Positions 24,467 through 32,664 of a DNA stretch of 64,000 nt are shown piece by piece; position 1 is the first letter of the stretch, and the number at the start of each line of letters is the position of its first letter. The notes beneath the pieces were generated by a model. That model was not told where the DNA came from. It ran no database searches and saw only the letters and a program-made list of their open reading frames with translations. The stretch comes from Hyphomicrobiales bacterium (GTDB lineage Bacteria; Pseudomonadota; Alphaproteobacteria; Rhizobiales; Rhizobiaceae). The translations under genes were made by a program, and so were the position numbers. The stretch lies in assembly GCA_900473795.1 (NCBI GenBank), contig UCMT01000030.1:1-64000 (forward strand), in the 5' to 3' direction.

Positions 24467-24929
24467 TTCTGCGAATCTCTTCGCTTCTGGTTCAAGTGCG
24501 CATCGTGATTCCGGTATCCGACGCATTGGCATTGTCCTTGGAAGGAGCCACCACGCGGCTCCAAAGGCGTTGCGAATCTGCCGTTTCGCTCTCGTTTTGC
24601 CCCATTTTTGCCTCGTTATGGCACGGATGGGTCATGGAGAAGGCTGGCTAAGCTCCGATGAATAAAGGGTTTTCTTAACGTCTTGTTAAGAACCTGCAGG
24701 GGGTTGGGGCGATTTTGTGTCGTTTCAGCAACAGCGCATGGGGAAGGGCGTACCAAACTGCAGGAACTCGCAAGTTGGTGATTGCGCAGACGGTCCCGTC
24801 TTGTATTTTCAACTCCGGAAGCAAGGGCGGTTGATCGTCCGACTTCTTAAATGTTGGGGATGGGGCAGGGAACGCTGTCCTTCAGCAAAATACCCAGACC
24901 CGTTTGAAACTTTTGACTGGAGGTCAGAA
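24467..24929. other. Long porin upstream region with an 8-bp dyad
   Basis: No gene supported. A perfect dyad TTCTTAAC-gtctt-GTTAAGAA lies at 24672-24692, about 240 bp before the porin start. It is a candidate regulator site, or a terminator of former upstream genes. A leader of considerable length before the porin ATG is likely. Confidence 0.5.
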
Positions 24930-25979
24930 ATGAACATCAAGAGCCTTCTTCTCGGCTCCGCTGCAGCTCTCGCAGCAGTATCCGGCGCCCAGGCAGCTGA
25001 CGCTATCGTAGCTGCTGAGCCGGAGCCCGTGGAATACGTTCGCGTTTGCGACGCTTTCGGCACTGGCTACTTCTACATCCCGGGCACGGAAACCTGCCTG
25101 AAGATCGGCGGCTACGTTCGTACGCAGATCGCTTATGACGAAGACTACAGCGGCACCGCTGACTGGAACCCGCTGACACGCGGTTACCTGACCTTCGCAG
25201 CTAAGAGCGACACCGAATTCGGCGCTCTGTCTGGTTACATCAACCTTGAAACCAACGATAACGGCAGCACCCATCTCGATGGCGCCTGGATCAACATCGC
25301 AGGCTTCGACGTTGGTTACTTCTACAACTGGTGGGACGATGGTCTTTCGGGCGAAACCGACTCGATCGGTTCTGCTAACACCCTGACCAACGCTATCCGT
25401 TACACCTATGACGGTGGCACGTTCCAGGTTGGTGCTGCTGTTGACGAACTTCGTGGTTCGACGCTTGGTTATTCTAACGATGGACAAGCCACCAACGATG
25501 ACGTCGGCGTAAGCGGTCTCCTCGGCTTCACGCTCGGCGGTGTCACGGCTCAGGTCATTGGCTCCTACGACTTCAACGCTGAAGAAGCTGCCTTCCGTGC
25601 CCTCTTGACCGCCGAGCTCGGCCCGGGCACGTTCGGCCTCGCAGGTGTTTACTCGACGGATCCGAACTACTTCTACGACACGGCTGAGTGGACTGTTGCT
25701 GCCGAATACAAGATCCAGGCAACCGACAAGTTCTTCATCACTCCGGCTGCTCAGTACTTCGGTGACGTTCAGGCAACCGCTGGTGGCATTAACACCGGCA
25801 GCTTCGATAGCGGTATCGATGCATGGCGCGTCGGTGTAACTGCTGGTTACCAGATCACGGAAGGTCTGCGTACGCTTGCGACCGTCAACTACACGGAAGC
25901 TGACGACGCCGGCAACGTTCTGACCGGTGACGAAGACAACAAGTGGACTGGTTTCCTCCGCCTGCAGCGCGACTTCTAA
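24930..25979 (+). CDS. Outer-membrane porin, Porin_2 family (RopA/Omp2b-like)
   Basis: A 349-residue general porin. Signal peptide residues 1-22 (MNIKSLLLGSAAALAAVSGA, cleavage after AQA), then VCDAFGTGYFYIPGTETCLK with the paired cysteines of this family and the first strand GGYVRTQIAYDE. A 16-strand amphipathic barrel pattern follows, ending in an aromatic C-terminus (LRLQRDF) required for outer-membrane assembly. AGGTCAG precedes the ATG. Codon use is strongly biased (GCT, GGT, AAC, GAA, CGT), unlike its neighbours, as expected for a very abundant protein. A strong terminator follows. Paralogues are common in Rhizobiaceae. Confidence 0.93.
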   Translation: MNIKSLLLGSAAALAAVSGAQAADAIVAAEPEPVEYVRVCDAFGTGYFYIPGTETCLKIGGYVRTQIAYDEDYSGTADWNPLTRGYLTFAAKSDTEFGALSGYINLETNDNGSTHLDGAWINIAGFDVGYFYNWWDDGLSGETDSIGSANTLTNAIRYTYDGGTFQVGAAVDELRGSTLGYSNDGQATNDDVGVSGLLGFTLGGVTAQVIGSYDFNAEEAAFRALLTAELGPGTFGLAGVYSTDPNYFYDTAEWTVAAEYKIQATDKFFITPAAQYFGDVQATAGGINTGSFDSGIDAWRVGVTAGYQITEGLRTLATVNYTEADDAGNVLTGDEDNKWTGFLRLQRDF

Positions 25980-26005
25980 TCTGATCTGACCTCGGTCAGT
26001 GATGG

Positions 26006-26034
26006 AAAGCCCGGCCGAAAGGCCGGGCTTTTTC
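26006..26034 (+). terminator. Rho-independent terminator of the porin gene
   Basis: Perfect 11-bp stem AAAGCCCGGCC/GGCCGGGCTTT with a GAAA tetraloop, then TTTCT, 26 bp after the stop codon. Confidence 0.93.
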
Positions 26035-26078
26035 TGTTAAGGTGCTTCTTGTCTCAACTGTTTGCGGCAGCGGCGTGC

Positions 26079-26975
26079 CTATGAAATGCCGTTGATGAAC
26101 CCGCGAATCTCGGCAAACAAATCCGGGCGGTGCAAGAGCGGGGCGTGGCCTTGGCCAATAGCGGTAACCAATCGCATTTGCGGGTGGCGCTTCGCCATCT
26201 CGGCGAATGTCGCCGGCGAAAGGATCGCCGAGTTTTCTCCCCGGATCGTCATCAAATGCACCGGCTTCAGTCCCTCATAGAGCGTCCAGAGATCCGCCAT
26301 CGGACTATTCTCGTTGATGCTTTTCAACGGCTCGACCAGGGCAGGATCGAAATCCGCGACGATCATGCCGTGCTTTTCCCTGAAGATCGCTTTTGCCATG
26401 TCATCCCAATCCACCTCATCAAGGGCTGGAAACGAAGCGCCGTGCACGCGCTTCAGACTTTCAGCCGCTTCTTTCCAGGAATGCAAAACCGGCTGCGCCT
26501 CCAGATATTGACGGATCAGCATCAGGCCTGTGGTTTCGACTACCGGGCCGATGTCGTTGAGAATGACGCCGCGCAGCAAGGCGGGGCGCATCGCGGCAAG
26601 CAGGTGGAGGATCAGGCCGCCGCGTGACGTTCCGATGAAAATTGCCTGCGCAACATCGAGCACGGCGCATGCCGTGAGCACATCCTCTGCCTCGACTGCA
26701 AGCTGATAGTGGCTCTTGTCCGGGTCCCAGGCGGAAAAGCCTCGACCGCGATAGTCGAGCGCAACGACGCGGCGCGGCTTCTGCGGATGGGTAGAGAGTT
26801 GCTCCGCCAGGAGGTGGAAGTCGCGGCTGTTGCGGCTGAGGCCGGCCAGGCAAACGATCGGGAGCGTCGCCTTCGCCTGTAGGTTGTCATGACCGTACTC
26901 ACGGGCATAAAGCTGCAAACCGTCGCTTGCCGGGAAAAAGCGTTCCGTAAAACTGCCGTTGGTCGAATGTGTCAC
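26079..26975 (-). CDS. Alpha/beta-hydrolase
   Basis: A 298-residue alpha/beta-fold hydrolase. The oxyanion/lid region is VCLAGLSRNSRDF (about residues 41-53), ALDYRGRGFSAWDPD follows, the nucleophile elbow is GTSRGG (about 114-119, Ser as nucleophile), an acid lies in the later strand, and the catalytic His is in AIGQGHAPLL (about 279-288). The GTG at 26975 is chosen because AGGGAG lies five bases upstream; an ATG eleven codons earlier has no such site. No signal peptide. The substrate is unknown; esterase or lactonase activity is possible. Confidence 0.83.
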   Translation of the reverse strand: MTHSTNGSFTERFFPASDGLQLYAREYGHDNLQAKATLPIVCLAGLSRNSRDFHLLAEQLSTHPQKPRRVVALDYRGRGFSAWDPDKSHYQLAVEAEDVLTACAVLDVAQAIFIGTSRGGLILHLLAAMRPALLRGVILNDIGPVVETTGLMLIRQYLEAQPVLHSWKEAAESLKRVHGASFPALDEVDWDDMAKAIFREKHGMIVADFDPALVEPLKSINENSPMADLWTLYEGLKPVHLMTIRGENSAILSPATFAEMAKRHPQMRLVTAIGQGHAPLLHRPDLFAEIRGFINGIS

Positions 26976-27076
26976 AGTGTCTCCCTTCATTTCACATGGG
27001 AGAACCATAACGAATCGCGGCGCGGCGGAAAGGGGGACTGCGTCTGGATTTCAGCTGATCAGGCCGCACATCACCG

Positions 27077-29173
27077 TCATGGGCTTGTGGAAAGTATGCT
27101 TTGACGCCCGACGCGCAGGTCACTGACGATATCGGCCGTCTGCCCTAATCGCGACTTGTAGACCTGATAGTTCTCCATCACCCGCTGCACATAGTTGCGG
27201 GTCTCGGCAAAGGGAATGCGTTCAATCCAATCAACGACATCGTCGATCGATTTGCCGCGTGGATCGCCATAGCGGTTGATCCACTCGGGAACGCGGCGGG
27301 GGCCGGCATTGTAGGCGATGAAGGTGAGAATATACGAGCCGCCGAAATCATCGATCTGTTCGCCGAGATAGTGTGCCCCGAGCGTCGCATTGTAAGCGGT
27401 ATCGGTGGTCAGCCGCTCCTTCGAATAGGCAAGGCCGTGGCGCCCGGCGACGCCTTTCGCCGTGCCGGGGAGGATCTGCAGCAGTCCGCGCGCATTGGCG
27501 GGGGAAATGGCTGCGGGATTGAAGGCGCTTTCCTGCCGTGCGATTGCATAGGCAAGCGCCTTGCCGGAGCCGCTGATGTTGGCGGTTGCTGGAATGACGC
27601 CGATCGGGAAGGCGAGGGCTGCGACATCGATACCGCGGCCGAAGGCGAGTTTGCCGATCTGCAGCGACAACTGATGGCCGCCGGCCTTTTCCGCCCGGGC
27701 GGCAAGGATTGCCAGTTCTCCCGGGCTTGTCAGCTCTTCCGCCAGCGCCCGATAAAGACTGTCGGTACGCCAGCCGTGGCCGGCGGCTTCAAGGCGCGCG
27801 ATGGCGCGAACCGCCTCGCGGCTTTCGAAGCGCGAACGATCATCGGCGCTCGGCGAGGGATAGGTGACATTCAGTGACTTCCGGCCGAGACGGGCAGCGG
27901 CAAGCTGGCCATAAAAGGTGCCGGGCAGGGTGGCTGCCTTGGCATAATAGTCGTCGGCATTGCCGGCAGCGCCAGCCTCGGCGGCCCGGCCCAGCCAGTA
28001 CCAGGCACGCGAAACCGAGATCGGCCTGTTGGACGTCTGCAGGATGCGCTGGAAATGCCGGGCGGCGGTTGGCGCATCCTCCAGCCCGCGCAGCGCATAC
28101 CAGCCGGCATGGAATTCGGCGTCGACGATATCTGCCGGATCGGTTGCAACGTGGTTCGCCGCGATCCGGTAGGCGACCTTGAACTTGCCTTGGTCGAGCA
28201 GTCCTCGGCTGATGATCCGCTGCTCGACCCACCATTCACCGGGGTTGACGAGGGCATCCTTGTCCTTCGGCAGGTCGGCGAGCAGCTTTGCCGCCTCCTC
28301 GTATTTTTCCTGCTTGCGCAGATATTCGACGCGGATGAACAGGTAGGCCGGTTCCTTCTTCCATGAAGGATCGATGGCAGCGACGAGTGCTGCGGAATTC
28401 TTGGCTTTCTTCGCAACAGCGAGCCAAGCGCGATAAAGCGACTGGGCCTTGCCGAGATCACTGAAGCGGCCAGCCTGATCCAGACGACCGCGATAAAGCA
28501 GCATTTCCATTCGACGCTTGTGATCGGCGGTCGTCAGGAGGCTCGGAAATTCTGCAAGGATCTTGGTTTCGGTGTCCTTGTCGAGAGCGTCTTTCGACCA
28601 AAGGCCACGCAGCAATTTCGCAGCGGCGGTCGTGTCTCCCTTCGCCTGCAGAGCACGGGTGAGGATGATGGTGCCGTCGGCAGTTTCCGGTCGCGTCGTG
28701 CCAAAGGCCGAGAGCACGTCGGATGCAGGCGGATTCTCGCGGTAAAGGGCATGTTCGGAATTGGCGCGCAGCGCGCCCAGTCCCGGCCAGCCCTTCAACT
28801 CCCGCTGGGCCTCGGCAATTTCATAGGAGGGAACGCCTTTCTGACCGGAGACGGCGATCGCCCAGGTGAGAATGTGGCGGTCGAGCGTGCCCTTGGCCAT
28901 GGCGTCGCGGGCCGCGATGGCACTTTTCGCGTCCTTGTTGGAAAGGGCATCGAGCCCGGCCTTGAGGTTTGAATTGATCGGCACGGCAACGCTCGCCGAA
29001 GCGATCGAGCCGGTGACGTCCTCAGATGGTGATCGGTTGGTTTTCGCGAGAATCTGGGGTTTGAAGCGCGGCAGCGGGGTTTGGTTTTCCTGCGCGGATG
29101 CGGCGGCGGCGAGGAACGTGATCGCGGATGCGCCAAGCATCGCGATCATCCGGCGAGACTTCTGTCCAGGCAT
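27077..29173 (-). CDS. Soluble lytic murein transglycosylase (Slt70-type)
   Basis: A 698-residue periplasmic enzyme that cleaves peptidoglycan glycan strands to 1,6-anhydro products. Signal peptide residues 1-27 (MPGQKSRRMIAMLGASAITF, cleavage after AASA). Helical superhelix repeats fill about residues 60-500. The C-terminal SLT domain carries the catalytic Glu548 in AIARQESAFNP, with ARGLLQILPGTAK, LGAHYLGEQ and FIAYNAGPRRVPEW following. The start at 29173 gives the signal peptide; a further Met at residue 9 is also possible. Its control region is shared with divergent dapA. Confidence 0.9.
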   Translation of the reverse strand: MPGQKSRRMIAMLGASAITFLAAAASAQENQTPLPRFKPQILAKTNRSPSEDVTGSIASASVAVPINSNLKAGLDALSNKDAKSAIAARDAMAKGTLDRHILTWAIAVSGQKGVPSYEIAEAQRELKGWPGLGALRANSEHALYRENPPASDVLSAFGTTRPETADGTIILTRALQAKGDTTAAAKLLRGLWSKDALDKDTETKILAEFPSLLTTADHKRRMEMLLYRGRLDQAGRFSDLGKAQSLYRAWLAVAKKAKNSAALVAAIDPSWKKEPAYLFIRVEYLRKQEKYEEAAKLLADLPKDKDALVNPGEWWVEQRIISRGLLDQGKFKVAYRIAANHVATDPADIVDAEFHAGWYALRGLEDAPTAARHFQRILQTSNRPISVSRAWYWLGRAAEAGAAGNADDYYAKAATLPGTFYGQLAAARLGRKSLNVTYPSPSADDRSRFESREAVRAIARLEAAGHGWRTDSLYRALAEELTSPGELAILAARAEKAGGHQLSLQIGKLAFGRGIDVAALAFPIGVIPATANISGSGKALAYAIARQESAFNPAAISPANARGLLQILPGTAKGVAGRHGLAYSKERLTTDTAYNATLGAHYLGEQIDDFGGSYILTFIAYNAGPRRVPEWINRYGDPRGKSIDDVVDWIERIPFAETRNYVQRVMENYQVYKSRLGQTADIVSDLRVGRQSILSTSP

Positions 29174-29475
29174 CAGGAACCCCACGCTTCCCCGTGTTCG
29201 TGTCTCATTTGGCGATGCAATTGCTAACGAAAGGTTACCCGCTTCCATTCGATCCCATAAATATCGGCGCGTCCACGCCAGCAGGTGGTTGCGCCCTGAA
29301 ATGCATAAAAACGCCGCTGATGCCGGGGAAACAGAGGGGAGCCGGCGATGAATGGCGCGATAGAGTGCTTGCCGCAGGCACCTCACATGATTATGGTGCG
29401 CCAGTTTTCTAACCATGAAATGCGGCCAAAGCGTGGGTTGGTTTCAATCTTCCCGGGCGCCGTCAGGAGTCGTGC
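29174..29475. other. Divergent control region between the transglycosylase and dapA genes
   Basis: A 302-bp gap that must hold promoters for both directions. No gene or clear dyad seen. Confidence 0.4.
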
Positions 29476-30360
29476 ATGTTCAAGGGGTCCATTCCCGCTC
29501 TCGTCACCCCGTTCACCGCTTCCGGAGCAGTCGATACGGATAGTTTTGCCGCACATGTCGAATGGCAGATCAGCGAAGGCAGCCACGGCCTTGTGCCGGT
29601 CGGCACCACCGGTGAATCGCCGACCCTGTCGCATGCCGAGCATAAACGCGTGGTTGAACTGTGCATCGAGACCGCGGCAAAGCGTGTGCCGGTGATCGCA
29701 GGTGCGGGCTCCAACAACACGACGGAGGCTGTCGAACTGGCGCAGCACGCCGAAAAGGCCGGTGCCGATGCCGTTCTGGTGGTCACCCCCTATTACAACA
29801 AGCCGACCCAGAAGGGCCTTTTCGCGCATTATGCAGCGATCGCCGAGAGCGTGAAGCTGCCGATCGTCATCTACAATATTCCCGGCCGTTCGGTGGTGGA
29901 TATGAGCGTCGAGACGATGGCAGCCCTTCACAAGGCCTATCCGTCGATCATGGGTGTCAAGGATGCGACCGGCAAGATCGAGCGTGTTTCCGAGCAGCGC
30001 ATGGCCTGCGGTTCCGGCTTCGTGCAGCTTTCGGGCGAGGACGCGACGGCGCTGGGTTTCAACGCCCATGGCGGCGTTGGCTGCATTTCCGTGACGGCCA
30101 ACGTGGCGCCGCGTCTTTGCGCCGAGTTCCAGGAGGCGACGCTTGCAGGCGATTATGCCAAGGCACTGGAATATCAGGACAAGCTGATGCCGCTGCACAA
30201 GGCGATCTTCATGGAGCCCGGTCTTTGTGGAGCCAAATATGCGCTGAACCGGCTGCGCCGGATGAGCCGCACCGTCCGTTCGCCGCTGCTGCCGACGCTC
30301 GAGCCGGCAACGGAAACCGCCATCGATGCAGCACTTCGCCATGCGGGGCTGATGATCTGA
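29476..30360 (+). CDS. dapA: 4-hydroxy-tetrahydrodipicolinate synthase
   Basis: A 294-residue class I aldolase condensing pyruvate with aspartate semialdehyde, the first committed step to lysine and meso-diaminopimelate. N-terminus [17 protein letters not shown], pyruvate-binding [13 protein letters not shown] (about residues 40-52), catalytic Tyr in IVIYNIPGR (about 134) and Schiff-base Lys162 in IMGVKDATG. Length is the family norm. Its TGA overlaps the ATG of smpB (TGATG), so the two are translated from one message. Confidence 0.97.
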   Translation: MFKGSIPALVTPFTASGAVDTDSFAAHVEWQISEGSHGLVPVGTTGESPTLSHAEHKRVVELCIETAAKRVPVIAGAGSNNTTEAVELAQHAEKAGADAVLVVTPYYNKPTQKGLFAHYAAIAESVKLPIVIYNIPGRSVVDMSVETMAALHKAYPSIMGVKDATGKIERVSEQRMACGSGFVQLSGEDATALGFNAHGGVGCISVTANVAPRLCAEFQEATLAGDYAKALEYQDKLMPLHKAIFMEPGLCGAKYALNRLRRMSRTVRSPLLPTLEPATETAIDAALRHAGLMI

Positions 30361-30836
30361 TGGCACCCAAAGGCAGCCAGCGTGTGGTCAAGAGAATTGT
30401 CGCGGAGAACCGGAAGGCCCGCTTCAATTACGAGATCATCGACACCTACGAGGCCGGTCTGGTTCTGACCGGCACCGAGGTCAAGTCGTTGCGCGAGGGC
30501 AAAGCCAATATCGCCGAATCCTACGCCACAGATGAGGGCGGCGAGATGTGGCTGATCAATTCCTATCTGCCGGAATATCTGCAGGCGAACCGCTTCAATC
30601 ATGAGCCGCGCCGCCGCCGCAAGCTGCTTTTGTCGAAACGGGAGGCCAACCGGCTTCAGAGCGCGATCAATCGCGAGGGTATGACGCTCATTCCGCTGAA
30701 GATCTATTTCAACGATCAGGGCAGGGCGAAGCTCGAACTGGCGCTCGGCAAGGGCAAGAAACTGCACGACAAGCGTGAGACCGAAAAAGAGCGCGACTGG
30801 AACCGGCAGAAGAGCAGGCTCCTGAAGGATCACTGA
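30360..30836 (+). CDS. smpB: SsrA-binding protein
   Basis: A 158-residue RNA-binding protein that brings tmRNA to stalled ribosomes. Typical motifs are visible: [13 protein letters not shown] (about residues 15-27), [14 protein letters not shown] (about 39-52), [11 protein letters not shown] and the C-terminal [17 protein letters not shown] tail that probes the mRNA channel. The ATG overlaps the dapA stop. No tmRNA gene is recognised in the window. A terminator follows. Confidence 0.97.
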   Translation: MAPKGSQRVVKRIVAENRKARFNYEIIDTYEAGLVLTGTEVKSLREGKANIAESYATDEGGEMWLINSYLPEYLQANRFNHEPRRRRKLLLSKREANRLQSAINREGMTLIPLKIYFNDQGRAKLELALGKGKKLHDKRETEKERDWNRQKSRLLKDH

Positions 30837-30864
30837 GATTTCCTGCGATGTGTTCAAATGAAAG

Positions 30865-30893
30865 GAGCGGCCCAAAACCGCTCGTTTTCCTTT
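30865..30893 (+). terminator. Rho-independent terminator after smpB
   Basis: GAGCGG/CCGCTC stem, 7-nt loop CCCAAAA, then GTTTTCCTTTT. It directly abuts the stop codon of the convergent NYN gene. Confidence 0.8.
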
Positions 30894-31478
30894 TCATTCG
30901 CTGGCGTCGTCGCTGACCGTAACCGGTTCGACGACACGGGGCGCTCGCTCGGAGGGATCGCGGCCGACTTCGGCCCTGAGACTGACCAGTTCGATGAAAT
31001 GATCGGCCTGGCGGCGCAGATCGTCGGCGATCATCGGCGGCTGTGTCGACATGGTCGAGACCACCGAGACTTTGCGTCCCTTGCGCTGCAGCGCTTCGAC
31101 CAGCGTCGTGAAGTCTCCGTCGCCCGAGAAGATCACAAGATGATCAACCGTTTCGGACTGTTCCATCGCGTCGATGGCCAGTTCGATGTCCATATTCCCC
31201 TTGATCTTCCGCCGACCGAGCGAATCGGTGAATTCCTTCGCGGGCTTCGTCACCACCTTGTAACCGTTATAGTCCAGCCAGTCGATCAGTGGGCGGATGG
31301 ACGAGTATTCCTGGTCCTCGATCAGCGCCGTGTAATAGTAGGCGCGAAGAAGATACCCGCGCTTCTGAAAAGCCTTGAGCAGCTTGCGATAGTCAATGTC
31401 GAAACCAAGACTTTTCGAGGCCGCGTAGAGGTTCGCACCGTCGATGAACAAGGCGATTTTTTCGCGGGGGTCGAACAT
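30894..31478 (-). CDS. LabA-like NYN-domain protein (putative PIN-like ribonuclease)
   Basis: A 194-residue protein with a full NYN (PIN-like) nuclease domain: IALFIDGANLYAASKSLG (residues 8-25) with the first acidic residue Asp14, KGNMDIELAIDAMEQ (about 93-107) and FSGDGDFTTLVEALQRKG (about 117-134). The acidic residues expected for metal binding are present. No extra domain beyond a short C-terminal tail. Located between smpB and rpoZ, as in other rhizobia. RNA targets are unknown. Confidence 0.88.
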   Translation of the reverse strand: MFDPREKIALFIDGANLYAASKSLGFDIDYRKLLKAFQKRGYLLRAYYYTALIEDQEYSSIRPLIDWLDYNGYKVVTKPAKEFTDSLGRRKIKGNMDIELAIDAMEQSETVDHLVIFSGDGDFTTLVEALQRKGRKVSVVSTMSTQPPMIADDLRRQADHFIELVSLRAEVGRDPSERAPRVVEPVTVSDDASE

Positions 31479-32101
31479 CGTTTTATCCTTTTTGTTGTCT
31501 CAATGTTTTTGATTTTCAACCTGGCCACGCGCGAATGGGCACCAGTGGCGGAATATCCCGCTTACATTAAGATTTGCTCATATGCTAGCCACCTAAAAGA
31601 TTTCTTCCATGCCCTATCATCCAAGCAGGAATTTGCTTTAGTCTAAGAAAATTCCGGTTGGAATAGCTATTTTTCGCACTTTTTTGCTAAAAATGGGAAA
31701 TTTGTGGCTTTATTTGGGATTCTTTTTGCCGGGTTGCCTATCCTACATCCTGTGTAAGCCAATATCCTCCCTCCCAGAACGACAACGAGCTTTAGTGGCA
31801 TTCAATCATCATTTATGAGGATGTCAAAGCCTATCGGCTGAGCGCGCGGTTGCGCGGCGCCGTTTCGGCACGGCAATATGGTCGCCGCCGATATGCGCGG
31901 ATATCTTTTTCTGAAATGCAGGAAAAGCTTGAATTTTTGTGCTTTTGACTGTATCGGGCAGTTTAATTCCTGAAATCGGAGCCACGCATACCGTCAGGCC
32001 GACGGCTGGCCGGGTTCCGATCTTGTTAATCAGCGCAAGCGACGGATCATTTCAGGGTATCCGCGATTGAAGCTGCGCTCTTGAGACCCAAAGGACAGGC
32101 C
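31479..32101. other. 623-bp AT-rich intergenic region
   Basis: No protein gene supported. The part from 31500 to 31760 is clearly more AT-rich than the flanking genes. A pyrimidine-rich CCTCCCTCCC at about 31769-31778 could pair with ribosome binding sites if transcribed as a small RNA, but I see no matching terminator. The right end holds the rpoZ promoter. Confidence 0.35.
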
Positions 32102-32509
32102 ATGGCCCGCGTCACTGTTGAAGATTGCATCGACAAAGTCGATAACCGTTTCGAACTCGTCCTGCTGGCAAGCCATCGCGCCCGCCTGATCTCGCAGGGT
32201 GCGGCGATCACCATCGATCGCGACAACGACAAGAACCCGGTCGTTGCTCTGCGCGAGATTGCTGATGAGACGCTGTCTCCGGGCGACCTAAAGGAAGACC
32301 TGATCCACTCGCTGCAGAAGCATGTCGAAGTGGACGAGCCCGAGCCCGATCCGGCCTCGATGCTCGGCGGCGATGCCGCTGCGGCCTTCGCTGAAACGGC
32401 TGAAGACGACGACCAGCCGGAGCCGATCACCTTCGACCGCATGTCGGAAGAAGAGCTGCTGGCCGGCATCGAAGGCCTGGTTCCGCCGGAAAAAAGCGAC
32501 GACTATTGA
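32102..32509 (+). CDS. rpoZ: RNA polymerase omega subunit
   Basis: A 135-residue omega subunit. The start [20 protein letters not shown] and [11 protein letters not shown] (about residues 24-34) are diagnostic, followed by [20 protein letters not shown] (about 45-64) and an acidic alphaproteobacterial C-terminal extension with [22 protein letters not shown] precedes the ATG. It lies just upstream of rsh, the usual pairing with ppGpp metabolism, separated by a strong terminator. Confidence 0.96.
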   Translation: MARVTVEDCIDKVDNRFELVLLASHRARLISQGAAITIDRDNDKNPVVALREIADETLSPGDLKEDLIHSLQKHVEVDEPEPDPASMLGGDAAAAFAETAEDDDQPEPITFDRMSEEELLAGIEGLVPPEKSDDY

Positions 32510-32600
32510 GCCTAAACGGCATCCGGCCCCTCGCTGGATGCGACGCTCTGACGCAATGCCGCGTTTTCGTTCAGAAATCACGTGCCGCTATTTGCAAAGC

Positions 32601-32637
32601 AGTGCGCCACTCCTATGATTGGCGCACTTTTTCTTTT
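32601..32637 (+). terminator. Rho-independent terminator between rpoZ and rsh
   Basis: AGTGCGCCA/TGGCGCACT stem, 10-nt loop, then TTTTTCTTTT. It ends only 28 bp before the rsh start. Another hairpin (GCATCC/GGATGC) lies at 32520-32542. rsh must have its own promoter beyond or within this structure, or depend on read-through. Confidence 0.85.
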
Positions 32638-32664
32638 CCGGATATCTCCTGGAGCCGCTAGCGG

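Noticed and set aside
21078-24930. Search for an attachment-site repeat of the tRNA-Ser 3' end
   Set aside because: Only a partial resemblance (GGTTCGAA.CCC near 22003) inside a coding gene was found; not accepted as an att site.
31479-32101. Possible tmRNA or other known small RNA near smpB
   Set aside because: No tag-peptide coding segment or tRNA-like ends were recognised; only a CCTCCCTCCC stretch, which is not enough.
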